Source: Leptospira sanjuanensis
Lineage (GTDB): Bacteria; Spirochaetota; Leptospiria; Leptospirales; Leptospiraceae
Assembly (NCBI RefSeq): GCF_022267375.1
Contig: NZ_JAIZBH010000001.1
Location: 812,501 to 876,500 of the forward strand
Direction of reading: 5' to 3'
Length of the DNA: 64,000 nt
The notes beneath the pieces were generated by a model, which ran no database searches, was not told the origin of the DNA, and worked only from the letters and a program-made list of their open reading frames with translations. A program made the position numbers and the translations under genes. Below, one piece after another: positions 37,468-45,264 of the stretch (positions are counted from its first letter, which is position 1; the number at the start of each line of letters is the position of its first letter).

Positions 37468-37875
37468 TTATTCTTTGATAATGTATTTATCCGCGGAAAA
37501 CTTCCCGCTTCCTAAAACGAACACCACAAAGGACAATAAAAGATAGACGAACGGAAGATTCTTCGCTTGAAACGGATCTTGTGCGTGCGCCATAAAAAAC
37601 GCGACGAACATCGTGATGAAGATCGGGATCACCGTAAGACGCGTCAAAAGTCCGATCACGATAAAAATTCCGCAAAAGAATTCCGCGAACACGACGAGAA
37701 TCAGCGAAGTCTTGGAGCCGATTCCGATCAAATCCGGAAACATAGGGAGAATTTGGTCAAAGCCGACTAACTTCGGATAGCCGTGGTAGATGAAAAGGCC
37801 TCCGAAAATCAATCTAAGCAGAAGGGCCGCGACGTCCGAGCTGATAGGTTGAAGTCCTAATAGTTTATCTTTCAT
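37468..37875 (-). CDS. DoxX-family membrane protein
   Basis: The protein has 135 residues with four hydrophobic helices. The DoxX signature LLLRLIFGGLFIYHGYPKLVGF stands near residue 20, and the family is linked to oxidative stress and redox in membranes. GAGG precedes the ATG. It is the last gene of the minus-strand cluster that begins with the arsR at 43498. A second DoxX-like protein lies at the other end of that cluster (42733-43125). Confidence 0.9.
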   Translation of the reverse strand: MKDKLLGLQPISSDVAALLLRLIFGGLFIYHGYPKLVGFDQILPMFPDLIGIGSKTSLILVVFAEFFCGIFIVIGLLTRLTVIPIFITMFVAFFMAHAQDPFQAKNLPFVYLLLSFVVFVLGSGKFSADKYIIKE

Positions 37876-37901
37876 GTTTTTTCCTCAAAGATTCCTTTCT
37901 T

Positions 37902-38105
37902 TTAAAACAGCAGAGACTGTATCATGGAGATATATTCCGGCTTCAACCTTTTTTCGGATTTGCGGTCCGTTTTATATTTTGTCTTTCGAGAAGGACGTTT
38001 TTTCCGTTTGAAGGCGAGCGGATGAATCAACAACCGCCCCGTCTTTGTTCCGGATTCTTCCGCGGACGGATCCGCTTTCCCTTCGTCTTTGATTCCCTTT
38101 TTCAT
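37902..38105 (-). CDS. Small basic protein, unrecognised
   Basis: A 67-residue lysine- and arginine-rich frame. GGGAG lies eight bases before the ATG, and the start overlaps by four bases the stop of the shifted-frame remnant of the SRPBCC pseudogene. These two facts favour translation, but codon use is dominated by charged residues and no family is recognised. It may be a remnant or spurious. Confidence 0.4.
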   Translation of the reverse strand: MKKGIKDEGKADPSAEESGTKTGRLLIHPLAFKRKKRPSRKTKYKTDRKSEKRLKPEYISMIQSLLF

Positions 38106-38373
38106 AGCGCACTCCCGTCTTCTTCGTAGTACGAGATTCGTATTTTTATACTATAAAATTCTAATGGAGAACGCATCGTGGGTCTGTATTCTCCGCCGAC
38201 TCTAAGATCGATTTCACATTCAGGATTCTTAAAATTCTTCGCGCCCGCAATTGTGCCACGTGTTTGGGCGTTGTCGAAACCTTGCAGACGAGCTTTCTCG
38301 GCGCGTCTAAGATTCTCGTGAGAACGAGTTCCCGATCCGAAGTTTCGGCTTGAACGGAGTCGAAATCGCTCAC
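38102..38373 (-). pseudogene. SRPBCC/AHSA1 gene, frameshifted and internally deleted
   Basis: The first frame starts at GTG 38373, overlapping the MFS stop by four bases, and reads TSDRELVLTRILDAPRKLV, then TTPKHVAQ. Near 38250 the frame shifts: the neighbouring frame continues as NFKNPECEIDLRVGGEYRP. The reading then jumps to an unrelated tail ending EEDGSAL. The conserved WW pair expected after HVAQ is lost, and most of the C-terminal half is missing. It is a dead copy of the cluster's SRPBCC genes. Confidence 0.85.
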
Positions 38374-39896
38374 GACTCTTCCCCTTTTTCCAAACTCTTT
38401 CTCATCGCGAAAACCGTCACGGCGAGCACCATCGTGATCGCAGCGCAGATCCAAGATACCAATTGGAACGAATCGGTGAACGCCTGTTTGGCGGGATCGA
38501 GAAGGGCGAGTCCGATCTGTTCGGGCATTTCCTTGGCTACGGCCACGGCGGCGCCTAACGTTCCTTTGGCGGGTGCGATCGACTCCGGCGTAATTCCCGC
38601 GAGACTCACGTTATCCATCCGGTTTTTATAAACCGCCGTGCCGATGCTTCCCAAAACCGCGATCCCGAGAACGCCCCCGAATTCCACGCCGGTTTCCGAA
38701 ATCGAGGCCGCCGCTCCCGCTCTTTCCGGAGGTGCGGAACCGACGATCAGATCCGTTCCTAAGATTACAACGGCGCAGATTCCCAAGGAAATGATGATCG
38801 ATCCGATCACTACATAAACGAGTCCCGAGCTGGAATCGACTAATGCGTAAAAGACGAGACCGATCATCGTGAGAATTAGACCGCCCGAAACTACGAGGAT
38901 GGGTTTTATTTTTCTTACAAGCATAGGAACCGTAAGCGAGCCCACAACGTTGCCCGCCGCAGCAGGAAGAGTCCAAACTCCCGCCATCAGAGGAGATAGG
39001 CCCAATACCAACTGAAGATATTGTGCGAGGAAAAGAAAACTTCCGAGTCCCACGAAAATCGTCAGAGAGTTGGCGATGAGGGCCGCGCTGAATGCGGGCA
39101 CCTTGAACAACTGCAAATCGATCAACGGATCTTTGAGCGATTGTTGTCTTCGAATAAAGAACGTTCCGATCAAAAAACCGGTACCTATAAAAAGAATCGG
39201 AAGAATTCCCCAGCCGTTTTCCGCGACTTGTTTTAATCCGTAGATGATGGATAAAACCGAACCCAAGGAAAGGAGCGCGCTCGGTATGTCGAGGCTGCCC
39301 GCGTTCGGATCCTTGAACTCCGGTAAGAGTTTCGGTCCGGCGATCAAAAGAAGAATCATCACCGGAACGCTGAGTAAAAACACGGAACCCCACCAGAAGT
39401 GTTCGAGAAGAAGTCCGCCGATCAAAGGGCCGATCGCTCCTCCAATGGAAAAGCTGGTTCCCCAGATTCCGATCGCAACAGTTCTTTGGTTTGGATCGAG
39501 AAACATATTACGAATCAAGGATAGAGTAGACGGGGCTAAGGTGGCCGCGGTGATTCCGAGCAACGCGCGAGTCGCGATCAGCATCTCGGCCGTCTTGGAA
39601 AACGCCGCAAGCACGGAAGCGATTCCGAATGCGGCGGCGCCGATCATCAGCAGTTTCCTTCTTCCGATACGATCGCCTAACGTGCCCATGGTGACCAAAA
39701 AACCGGCCACTAAAAATCCGTAGATATCCACGATCCACAAAAGCTGGGAACCGGTGGGTTTGAGATCCTCCGTGAGATGAGGAACCGCAAGATAGAGAAC
39801 GGTCAAGTCCATCGCGTAGAGGAGACAGGGAAGAGCGATGACCGCCAGACCGATCCATTCTTTTCTTCCCGCGAGATTCGTATTTGTAGTGTTCAT
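38370..39896 (-). CDS. MFS drug exporter, 14-TM DHA2 type
   Basis: The protein has 508 residues and about 14 membrane helices, a proton-coupled multidrug exporter of the SmvA/QacA (DHA2) type. Visible motifs are LDLTVLYLAVPHL near the N-terminus (DLTV motif), GTLGDRIGRRKLL (motif A), and LGITAATLAPSTLSLI. It starts 12 bases upstream of the end of the next upstream gene (39909) and its stop overlaps the GTG of the pseudogene. It is likely part of one transcript. Confidence 0.93.
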   Translation of the reverse strand: MNTTNTNLAGRKEWIGLAVIALPCLLYAMDLTVLYLAVPHLTEDLKPTGSQLLWIVDIYGFLVAGFLVTMGTLGDRIGRRKLLMIGAAAFGIASVLAAFSKTAEMLIATRALLGITAATLAPSTLSLIRNMFLDPNQRTVAIGIWGTSFSIGGAIGPLIGGLLLEHFWWGSVFLLSVPVMILLLIAGPKLLPEFKDPNAGSLDIPSALLSLGSVLSIIYGLKQVAENGWGILPILFIGTGFLIGTFFIRRQQSLKDPLIDLQLFKVPAFSAALIANSLTIFVGLGSFLFLAQYLQLVLGLSPLMAGVWTLPAAAGNVVGSLTVPMLVRKIKPILVVSGGLILTMIGLVFYALVDSSSGLVYVVIGSIIISLGICAVVILGTDLIVGSAPPERAGAAASISETGVEFGGVLGIAVLGSIGTAVYKNRMDNVSLAGITPESIAPAKGTLGAAVAVAKEMPEQIGLALLDPAKQAFTDSFQLVSWICAAITMVLAVTVFAMRKSLEKGEES

Positions 39897-39908
39897 TTGT
39901 GTTGCTTC

Positions 39909-40463
39909 TTACGTTGTTTGATAATAGAGAAGAACGTTTCCGGATCGAAACGTCCTCGTTTGCGTCAGGTTTAATCTAATTCTTTGGTGAATGCCTTGAA
40001 GGAGAGGTTTCCCTCCGCCTAAGAGGACCGGGTTTACGAAAATTCTCAGTTCGTCGATCAGGCCTTCCTCGATCAACGGAACGCTCAAATCCGAACTTCC
40101 GAAAATTGCGATGTCCTTTCCGCGTTCGTTCTTGAGCGTTCGTATTTCTTCGATTAGGTTCGAGGATAGGAGTTTCGTATTGTTCCAATCGGCATTTTTT
40201 AGAGTTTTCGAATATACTACTTTTCTTAATTCGTTCATTTTTGCCGCTACGATCGGATCGTCTCGGAGCGCGTCAGAGGTCGTCCAATAACCGGCCATCA
40301 ATTCGTAGGTGACTCTTCCGAAGAGGAGCGTATCGACGGAATTTAAAAAATCGACCGCGTATTCGTTGAACTCTTTGTCGACGACGTGCCAATCGATCGA
40401 TCTTTGCGGGCCTTCAAAGTAGCCGTCCAACGAAATCATCTGTTGAAGAATCACTTTTTTCAT
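39909..40463 (-). CDS. Dihydrofolate reductase-like protein (RibD C-terminal family)
   Basis: The protein has 184 residues and the RibD C-terminal fold, with QMISLDGYFEGP near the start, FGRVTYELMAGYW, then IFGSSDLSVPLIEEGLIDELRIFVNPVLLGGGKPLL. It probably binds NADPH and a pteridine or similar substrate, which is unknown. It lies six bases after the SRPBCC gene ending at 40470, in the minus-strand cluster, a frequent companion of SRPBCC and ArsR genes. Confidence 0.9.
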   Translation of the reverse strand: MKKVILQQMISLDGYFEGPQRSIDWHVVDKEFNEYAVDFLNSVDTLLFGRVTYELMAGYWTTSDALRDDPIVAAKMNELRKVVYSKTLKNADWNNTKLLSSNLIEEIRTLKNERGKDIAIFGSSDLSVPLIEEGLIDELRIFVNPVLLGGGKPLLQGIHQRIRLNLTQTRTFRSGNVLLYYQTT

Positions 40464-40469
40464 ACGGTT

Positions 40470-40931
40470 TTATCCCTGCATTCTCGCGAGTTCGGCTTCG
40501 AGCTTGTCGAAGTTTTGTTCGTTCCCTTGAATCACGACCTTCTTGGATCGTTCGCATTCTTCGACCGTCTCGAATAACATGCGAAAGGTGATTTTCGTTT
40601 TTTGCGGAGATTCCGTTTCGAACGTGGTCGTCACTCGGAACTTATGACCGGAAATATGATCGAATACGAGTTTTTCCGGCGCGTCGATCGAAACGAACAC
40701 GCTGTGATTCGGATAATCTGTTCCATCGGGTCCGTGCATCGTAAAGCGCCAGTTGCCTTCCGGTTTTAAATCAAATTCGTAAAACGTGTTCGTAAACCCT
40801 TTCGGTCCCCACCAGCGTTGCAGATGATTCGGATCGGTCCAAGCTCGGAACGCCGTTTCACGCGGCGCGTTTACAATACGGACGCTCACGACTTCCCGAT
40901 CGGCAACGACGGATTCGTTCGAATTAGTCAT
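40470..40931 (-). CDS. SRPBCC/AHSA1-family protein
   Basis: The protein has 153 residues, with REVVSVRIVNAPRETAFRAW, the HLQRWWGPKGFTNTF motif and WRFTMHGPDGTDYPN. It is a close sequence relative of the gene at 41598, so a local duplication is likely. AAAGGAG precedes the ATG at 40931. An upstream frame extension overlaps other DNA and is rejected. The ligand is unknown. Confidence 0.92.
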   Translation of the reverse strand: MTNSNESVVADREVVSVRIVNAPRETAFRAWTDPNHLQRWWGPKGFTNTFYEFDLKPEGNWRFTMHGPDGTDYPNHSVFVSIDAPEKLVFDHISGHKFRVTTTFETESPQKTKITFRMLFETVEECERSKKVVIQGNEQNFDKLEAELARMQG

Positions 40932-41023
40932 GACATTCTCCTTTAGATTTCTTGCATGTATTTCGGATCGATTCTGCTCGGGTAGAATCGCTTCCCCGAG
41001 CATTCGGAATTTACGATTTCCGT

Positions 41024-41572
41024 TTATTTTCCTTCCGCGATCGATTTCATGGAGTTTAAGCCTGCCTCGAAATCTTTTCCGATCATCTGATCCATATCGC
41101 AGAACAGACCGAACACTTTTGAGAAGAGTTGATTCTTGCCGTACATCGCCCAAGTCACTTTCGTACTTCCTTGCTCTTCGGTGAACGTGAACTCCGCGGT
41201 GTTGTGGGCTTCGAACGGTTCGAAAAAATCCAGCTGAATCTTAATTTTAGAGGGAGAATCCGCTTCTATGATTTCCATGCGGCCTTTGCCGATGGAATCG
41301 TTTCCCGCCCATTCGTAGATCGCTCCTTTGCCCGAAGCCGCCCCGCTGTAGGTTCGCTTCATCGCAGGATCCAGTTTTTCCCAAGGAGACCAACCAGTCC
41401 AAGTGCGATAGTCGTTTACGAGTGCGAAAACTTTTTCGGGCGAAGCTTTGATTTCGGCGGATCTTTCGTAACGAAAGTCGGCGGGTCTTGTGGAAGCAAC
41501 GGCTAACGTGCCGAGGATAAACAGGATCAAAATCCCCGCGAGGGCGAGAAGGATTGTTTTTAGTTTCGACAT
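41024..41572 (-). CDS. Membrane-anchored SRPBCC (polyketide cyclase-like) protein
   Basis: The protein has 182 residues. An N-terminal hydrophobic helix (about 5-27, ILLALAGILILFILGTLAV) anchors a SRPBCC domain (FRYERSAEIKASPEKVFALVNDY, then TWTGWSPWEKLDPAM and the hydrophobic C-terminal helix). It is not AHSA1-like in detail and belongs to the polyketide-cyclase type. AGGAG precedes the ATG. It sits among the AHSA1 genes. Confidence 0.88.
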   Translation of the reverse strand: MSKLKTILLALAGILILFILGTLAVASTRPADFRYERSAEIKASPEKVFALVNDYRTWTGWSPWEKLDPAMKRTYSGAASGKGAIYEWAGNDSIGKGRMEIIEADSPSKIKIQLDFFEPFEAHNTAEFTFTEEQGSTKVTWAMYGKNQLFSKVFGLFCDMDQMIGKDFEAGLNSMKSIAEGK

Positions 41573-41597
41573 TAGATTCTCCTAATATATTTTAAAC

Positions 41598-42071
41598 TTA
41601 TTGTTTTGCGAGATATTCACGGAGACGATCCAGAGTTTGATTGAGACCTTCGACCGCTCCGTATTTCTCGACGGTTTCGTTGCGTTGTTCAGCCGTTTTA
41701 AAGAGCATCGTCATATCCAAAGTCGTCTTTCCGTTTTTTTCGGAAAAAAGAACGGTGACATGAAAATCTCCCGGATGGTCTTCCCTATCCGAGCCGTGTT
41801 TATAAACGATCTTTGCCGGTCTTTCGATCTCTAAAAAAACGATGAGGTTCGGGTAATCCGACCCGTCCGGACCGTGCATGATAAAACGCCAGACTCCTCC
41901 CGGTTTTAGATCGAATTCTTGAAAGGTGTTCGTAAACCCTCTCGGTCCCCACCAATGATTGATGTGTTCCGGTTCGGTCCACATTTTGAAAACGAGGTCG
42001 CGGGGAGCGTCGAAGACTCGAGTCGCATGGATCTCTCTGTCCGCGGTGGAAGTATTGTTGTTTGCACTCAT
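41598..42071 (-). CDS. SRPBCC/AHSA1-family protein
   Basis: The protein has 157 residues. REIHATRVFDAPRDLVFKMW, HINHWWGPRGFTNTF and WRFIMHGPDGSDYPN are almost the same as in the gene at 40470, pointing to tandem duplication. The SRPBCC fold binds hydrophobic ligands; the ligand here is unknown. TAGGAG precedes the ATG. It lies 25 bases before the membrane-anchored relative. Confidence 0.93.
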   Translation of the reverse strand: MSANNNTSTADREIHATRVFDAPRDLVFKMWTEPEHINHWWGPRGFTNTFQEFDLKPGGVWRFIMHGPDGSDYPNLIVFLEIERPAKIVYKHGSDREDHPGDFHVTVLFSEKNGKTTLDMTMLFKTAEQRNETVEKYGAVEGLNQTLDRLREYLAKQ

Positions 42072-42172
42072 TCTTAACTCCTAATGGATTGTATAGATTT
42101 CTTTTTAGTAACGAAGGAAGCGATGCGGGCCGGAGTTCGTTTTCATCCGGCGATGCATCGGATCGTTTTTAT

Positions 42173-42652
42173 TTACTTAAGAATCGCTTCGAGTTTATCG
42201 AGAGATTCGTTCCAGCTTGCGCCGGTCATTTCGCTGACCTCCGCCCCGGGAATTCCGGTATGACGCAGAGTGAATTTCGTTTTCCCTTGCTGATCTTCGA
42301 ACAGAAGAGAAATCAAAAGAACCTCGGGCCATTCTCCCTCGATCCCGTAATGAGAAGCGGGAACCGGATTACCGTTCGAGTCCGCAAAGCTGTCGGTTTT
42401 AACGATCTTTTCCGGTCTTACGATTTCCTTATATTCTCCCGTGGACCAAAATTCGTTTCCGTCCGGAGCGCGCATGCAGAAGACGTATCTTCCTCCCACT
42501 CGAAAATCCATTTTGCAGTAAGGAGTGGTGAAGTTTTTCGGTCCCCACCACTTCATCACTTGTTCCGGATTCGTCCAGGCGTCGAAAACGGCTTCTCTAG
42601 GAGCATTAAATAATCGTGTGATTACCAATTCGTCTTTAGTCCGATTCGTCAT
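42173..42652 (-). CDS. SRPBCC/AHSA1-family protein
   Basis: The protein has 159 residues. It shows ELVITRLFNAPREAVFDAW, QVMKWWGPKNFTTPY and GGRYVFCMRAPDGNEFW, with a C-terminal WNESLDKLEAIL helix. It is the first of the SRPBCC genes after the DoxX-like gene. AAAGGAG precedes the ATG. An 18-bp palindrome stands 27 bases upstream of the start codon. Confidence 0.93.
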   Translation of the reverse strand: MTNRTKDELVITRLFNAPREAVFDAWTNPEQVMKWWGPKNFTTPYCKMDFRVGGRYVFCMRAPDGNEFWSTGEYKEIVRPEKIVKTDSFADSNGNPVPASHYGIEGEWPEVLLISLLFEDQQGKTKFTLRHTGIPGAEVSEMTGASWNESLDKLEAILK

Positions 42653-42678
42653 TTTGATTCTCCTTTTCGTATCGTTTG

Positions 42679-42696
42679 TTCCTTCTATAGAAGGAA
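42679..42696. promoter_or_regulatory. 18-bp perfect palindrome, possible regulator site
   Basis: The half-site TTCCTTCTA is followed directly by its inverse TAGAAGGAA, in the gap between the DoxX-like gene and the SRPBCC gene. No T-run follows, so it looks more like a protein-binding site or processing hairpin than a terminator. Confidence 0.45.
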
Positions 42697-42732
42697 ATTC
42701 TAATATTCAACAATAGTGAAGTAAGGCTTTCG

Positions 42733-43125
42733 TTACAGATGCCAAACCCCTTGGAGTCTGCGGCTTTCGGGACGAAGCGCCCAGGAGAAGAACACCAGCA
42801 CCAACGCGATCAGAGGAGCGATTACGTGAAACGTTTCCATTCCGGAAACCGCGTTCGAGATGGAAGCCGCGGTAAGATTGATGAACATTCCCGCGTAAGC
42901 CCATTCTTTCACCAAGGCCAAACGAGGAGCAACGATGGCGATCGCGCCGAGTCCTTTCCAAACGCCGAGAAGCGTCGCGAAGTATAGAGGATAACCGAGT
43001 TGACCCATTCCCGCAACGACATCCGGCCCGCGTTGAATGTATGCGAATGCCGCAAAGCCGTAGTTCGCCGCCGTAAGTCCGGTTACGATCCAGTAGATGA
43101 TGGTTTTAATTTTTTCCTTGTTCAT
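42733..43125 (-). CDS. DoxX-like membrane protein
   Basis: The protein has 130 residues with four hydrophobic helices. It fits the DoxX-like family: YWIVTGLTAANYGFAAFAY, GYPLYFATLLGVWKGLGAIAI, then WAYAGMFINLTAASISN. I use ATG 43125, which overlaps the arsR 3' end by 20 bases and has GAAAGGAAAAC upstream. This overlap shows that arsR and the DoxX-like gene are one operon. The role is unknown; relatives pair with ArsR-SRPBCC genes. Confidence 0.88.
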   Translation of the reverse strand: MNKEKIKTIIYWIVTGLTAANYGFAAFAYIQRGPDVVAGMGQLGYPLYFATLLGVWKGLGAIAIVAPRLALVKEWAYAGMFINLTAASISNAVSGMETFHVIAPLIALVLVFFSWALRPESRRLQGVWHL

Positions 43126-43498
43126 TATCCGTTTTCCTTTCTTGATTTGTTTCTTTCTGACTTTGCTGGAGTTCCCGCAAATACTCGTCGAGCCGGTCCA
43201 GTCTCGCTTCCCACATCTGTCGATATTCATCGAGCCAGTCCGCCACTTCTTTCAACGGTCCCGCTTCCAGCCGGGACGGTCTCCATTGAGCTTCGCGACC
43301 TCGGGAAATGAGTCCGGCCCTTTCCAGAACCTTGAGGTGCTTGGTGATCGCCGGGAGGCTCATAGCAAAGGGTTCCGCAAGTTGCTTTACGGTAACCTCT
43401 CCATAACGAAGAGTCGCCAGGATTTTGCGACGAGTGGGGTCTGCCAATGCCGCAAACGTAAGGCTTAAGTGATCAATCTCTGCTTCTTGTTGAACCAT
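43106..43498 (-). CDS. ArsR-family transcriptional regulator (SRPBCC-linked)
   Basis: The protein has 130 residues and is a paralogue of the regulator at 15583: LADPTRRKILATL, the recognition-helix region AMSLPAITKHLKVLERAGLI, and WLDEYRQMWEARLDRLD. No metal-binding cysteines are seen. It heads the 43.5-37.5 kb cluster, and two AACC-N4-GGTT sites lie over and just before its start codon, so autorepression is expected. Confidence 0.94.
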   Translation of the reverse strand: MVQQEAEIDHLSLTFAALADPTRRKILATLRYGEVTVKQLAEPFAMSLPAITKHLKVLERAGLISRGREAQWRPSRLEAGPLKEVADWLDEYRQMWEARLDRLDEYLRELQQSQKETNQERKTDNEQGKN

Positions 43499-43522
43499 TT
43501 GGTTAATTAACCTTTAGGTTAA
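43493..43522. promoter_or_regulatory. Tandem ArsR operator sites
   Basis: Two AACC-N4-GGTT repeats lie in tandem: 43493-43504, overlapping the arsR start codon, and 43509-43520 within TTAACC-N4-GGTTAA (43507-43522). The second has the same geometry and distance from the ATG as the single site before the arsR at 15957. Confidence 0.72.
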
Positions 43523-43742
43523 ATTACTTCCGAATCCGAGATTTGTCAACCCCTTTCGGAAGAAAAAGTCCAAACGGCGGGAGATACAAAAGGGGAGAAC
43601 GGAAAGAAATAGATCCGAAAAAGAACGGTCGTCCACTCAATTCCTTTGGTTCTCCAACAAATAAATAATTTTATAACAAACTATTTGATCGATCTTTTCC
43701 TTCGTTTGGGAATGTTGGAAAAATAAATAGAGAGGTTATAGG

Positions 43743-44174
43743 ATGGCGCTTCAATCAAAAGAGTTTCGATATGAGATCCCGGTTCTTTGGAGTCAATGCG
43801 ACCCGAACGGTCATCTCAACGTAGGAAATTTTCAGGTGTTTCTTCATGAGGGAAGAATGGTGGCTCTCGAAGAAGCGGGTTATAGTTATACCAAACTACG
43901 CGATGAGAACGTAGGTCCGATGATTTTGCGTTCGGAAACCGATTACAAGGCCGAGATTCGTTATCCCGAGTCGGTGACCGTAGTTACGACTTTCGGGGAT
44001 TTGGACGGCTCCCGCGTGAAGATCTTTCAAAAAATGATTCGTAAATCCGACGGCAAGGTCGCTTGCGATTCTGTGGCTTCCTGCATTCTTTTCGACTTCG
44101 GTAAAAAAAGACCGTGGAAATATCCGGCGGATTTATACGACGGTTTGGGATTTCGGGAAACCGCAACGGCATAA
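43743..44174 (+). CDS. Hotdog-fold acyl-CoA thioesterase
   Basis: The protein has 143 residues and the 4-hydroxybenzoyl-CoA thioesterase type of hotdog fold. The catalytic-type aspartate lies in WSQCDPNGHLNVGNF near residue 20, and the helix EGRMVALEEAGYSY follows. The substrate is not determined. AGAGG/TAGG sequence precedes the ATG. It is divergent from the arsR cluster. Confidence 0.88.
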   Translation: MALQSKEFRYEIPVLWSQCDPNGHLNVGNFQVFLHEGRMVALEEAGYSYTKLRDENVGPMILRSETDYKAEIRYPESVTVVTTFGDLDGSRVKIFQKMIRKSDGKVACDSVASCILFDFGKKRPWKYPADLYDGLGFRETATA

Positions 44175-44318
44175 ACGAACCCCGCAAACGCATGCAGAAT
44201 TTTGAATGTTTCTTTCCTTGCGCAAAAACCGGAGTTGGTTCCAAGATTTCCGTTTCCGGCGCCCGAAATGTCGGATTTTGCTGGTAATATTTCGAGGAAG
44301 ACATATAGATTCAGAATC

Positions 44319-45131
44319 ATGTCCAATCCATTGTCGTCCGTCGAACCTTGGTCCTTAGTTGCGGAAGGATACACAAGGTCGACCAAACAGTTCTTAGAAG
44401 GGTTTTCTCTGAAAGCGATCGAACTTTTAAAACCTCAACCCGATTCGATCGTTCTCGACGTGGCGGCCGGGCCCGGAACCCTGGCCATTCCTCTTGCGCG
44501 TTCCGTACGGGAAATCCATGCGATCGATTTTTCCCAAGCAATGATCGATCAATTGAAACTAGGAATTCAAGAGGCAAGAACGACTAACGTGCATCCGTAT
44601 GTGATGGACGGACAAAAACTCGAGTTCGAAGCGGATCGTTTCGACTTTGCGTTTTCCATGTTCGGTCTGATGTTTTTTCCCGATAAACTTCAAGGTTTAA
44701 AGGAAATGGTTCGTGTTCTCAAACCGCGAGGGAAGGTCGCGATTTCGGGCTGGGCTCCGATCGCGAATTCTCCCTTGATGCAATGTTTATTCGGTGCGCT
44801 TCGAAAAGCGAACCCGGATATTCCTGCTCCGCAAACCAATGTGCAGAGTTTTGAAAATCCGGATTATATCCGGGAACAACTAAGCGCTGCGGGTTTTCAG
44901 GATATAGAAATTCTTCCCTTTTCCAACTCGATCGAAGTCGTGGACGTAAAGGAATTTTTGGATACGATGATCGACGGGGGAGCTCCTCTTCAGTTAATGA
45001 AGAGCAGAATGAAAGAATCGGCTTGGCTCGAAAAAGAAAGAATTATGTTCGAACATCTGAAACAAGAATTGACCCGATTACCGGTTTCGCTTTCCTCAGA
45101 AGCTTATATCGCCACTGCAAAAAGACCGTAA
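44319..45131 (+). CDS. Class I SAM-dependent methyltransferase
   Basis: The protein has 270 residues with a UbiE-like Rossmann core: VLDVAAGPGTLAIPLA (motif I), HAIDFSQAMI, DRFDFAFSMFGLMFFP and VLKPRGKVAISGW. The substrate is unknown. The start is uncertain: ATG 44319 gives a compact N-terminus but GAGG is about 20 bases away. In-frame ATGs at 44268 and 44202 would extend the protein with sequence lacking family features. It follows the thioesterase gene on the same strand. Confidence 0.88.
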   Translation: MSNPLSSVEPWSLVAEGYTRSTKQFLEGFSLKAIELLKPQPDSIVLDVAAGPGTLAIPLARSVREIHAIDFSQAMIDQLKLGIQEARTTNVHPYVMDGQKLEFEADRFDFAFSMFGLMFFPDKLQGLKEMVRVLKPRGKVAISGWAPIANSPLMQCLFGALRKANPDIPAPQTNVQSFENPDYIREQLSAAGFQDIEILPFSNSIEVVDVKEFLDTMIDGGAPLQLMKSRMKESAWLEKERIMFEHLKQELTRLPVSLSSEAYIATAKRP

Positions 45132-45264
45132 GTCGAAGAGAACGGCCGATTTTTGAAAATCGGTCCGTTTCCATCGGAAAAAAGTAATTTCCTTTCCCGG
45201 ATTCGAGTCCTAAATAATACCCCTTGTTGTGCGAACCGGTTTCGCTTTCAACGATCGATCCGTT

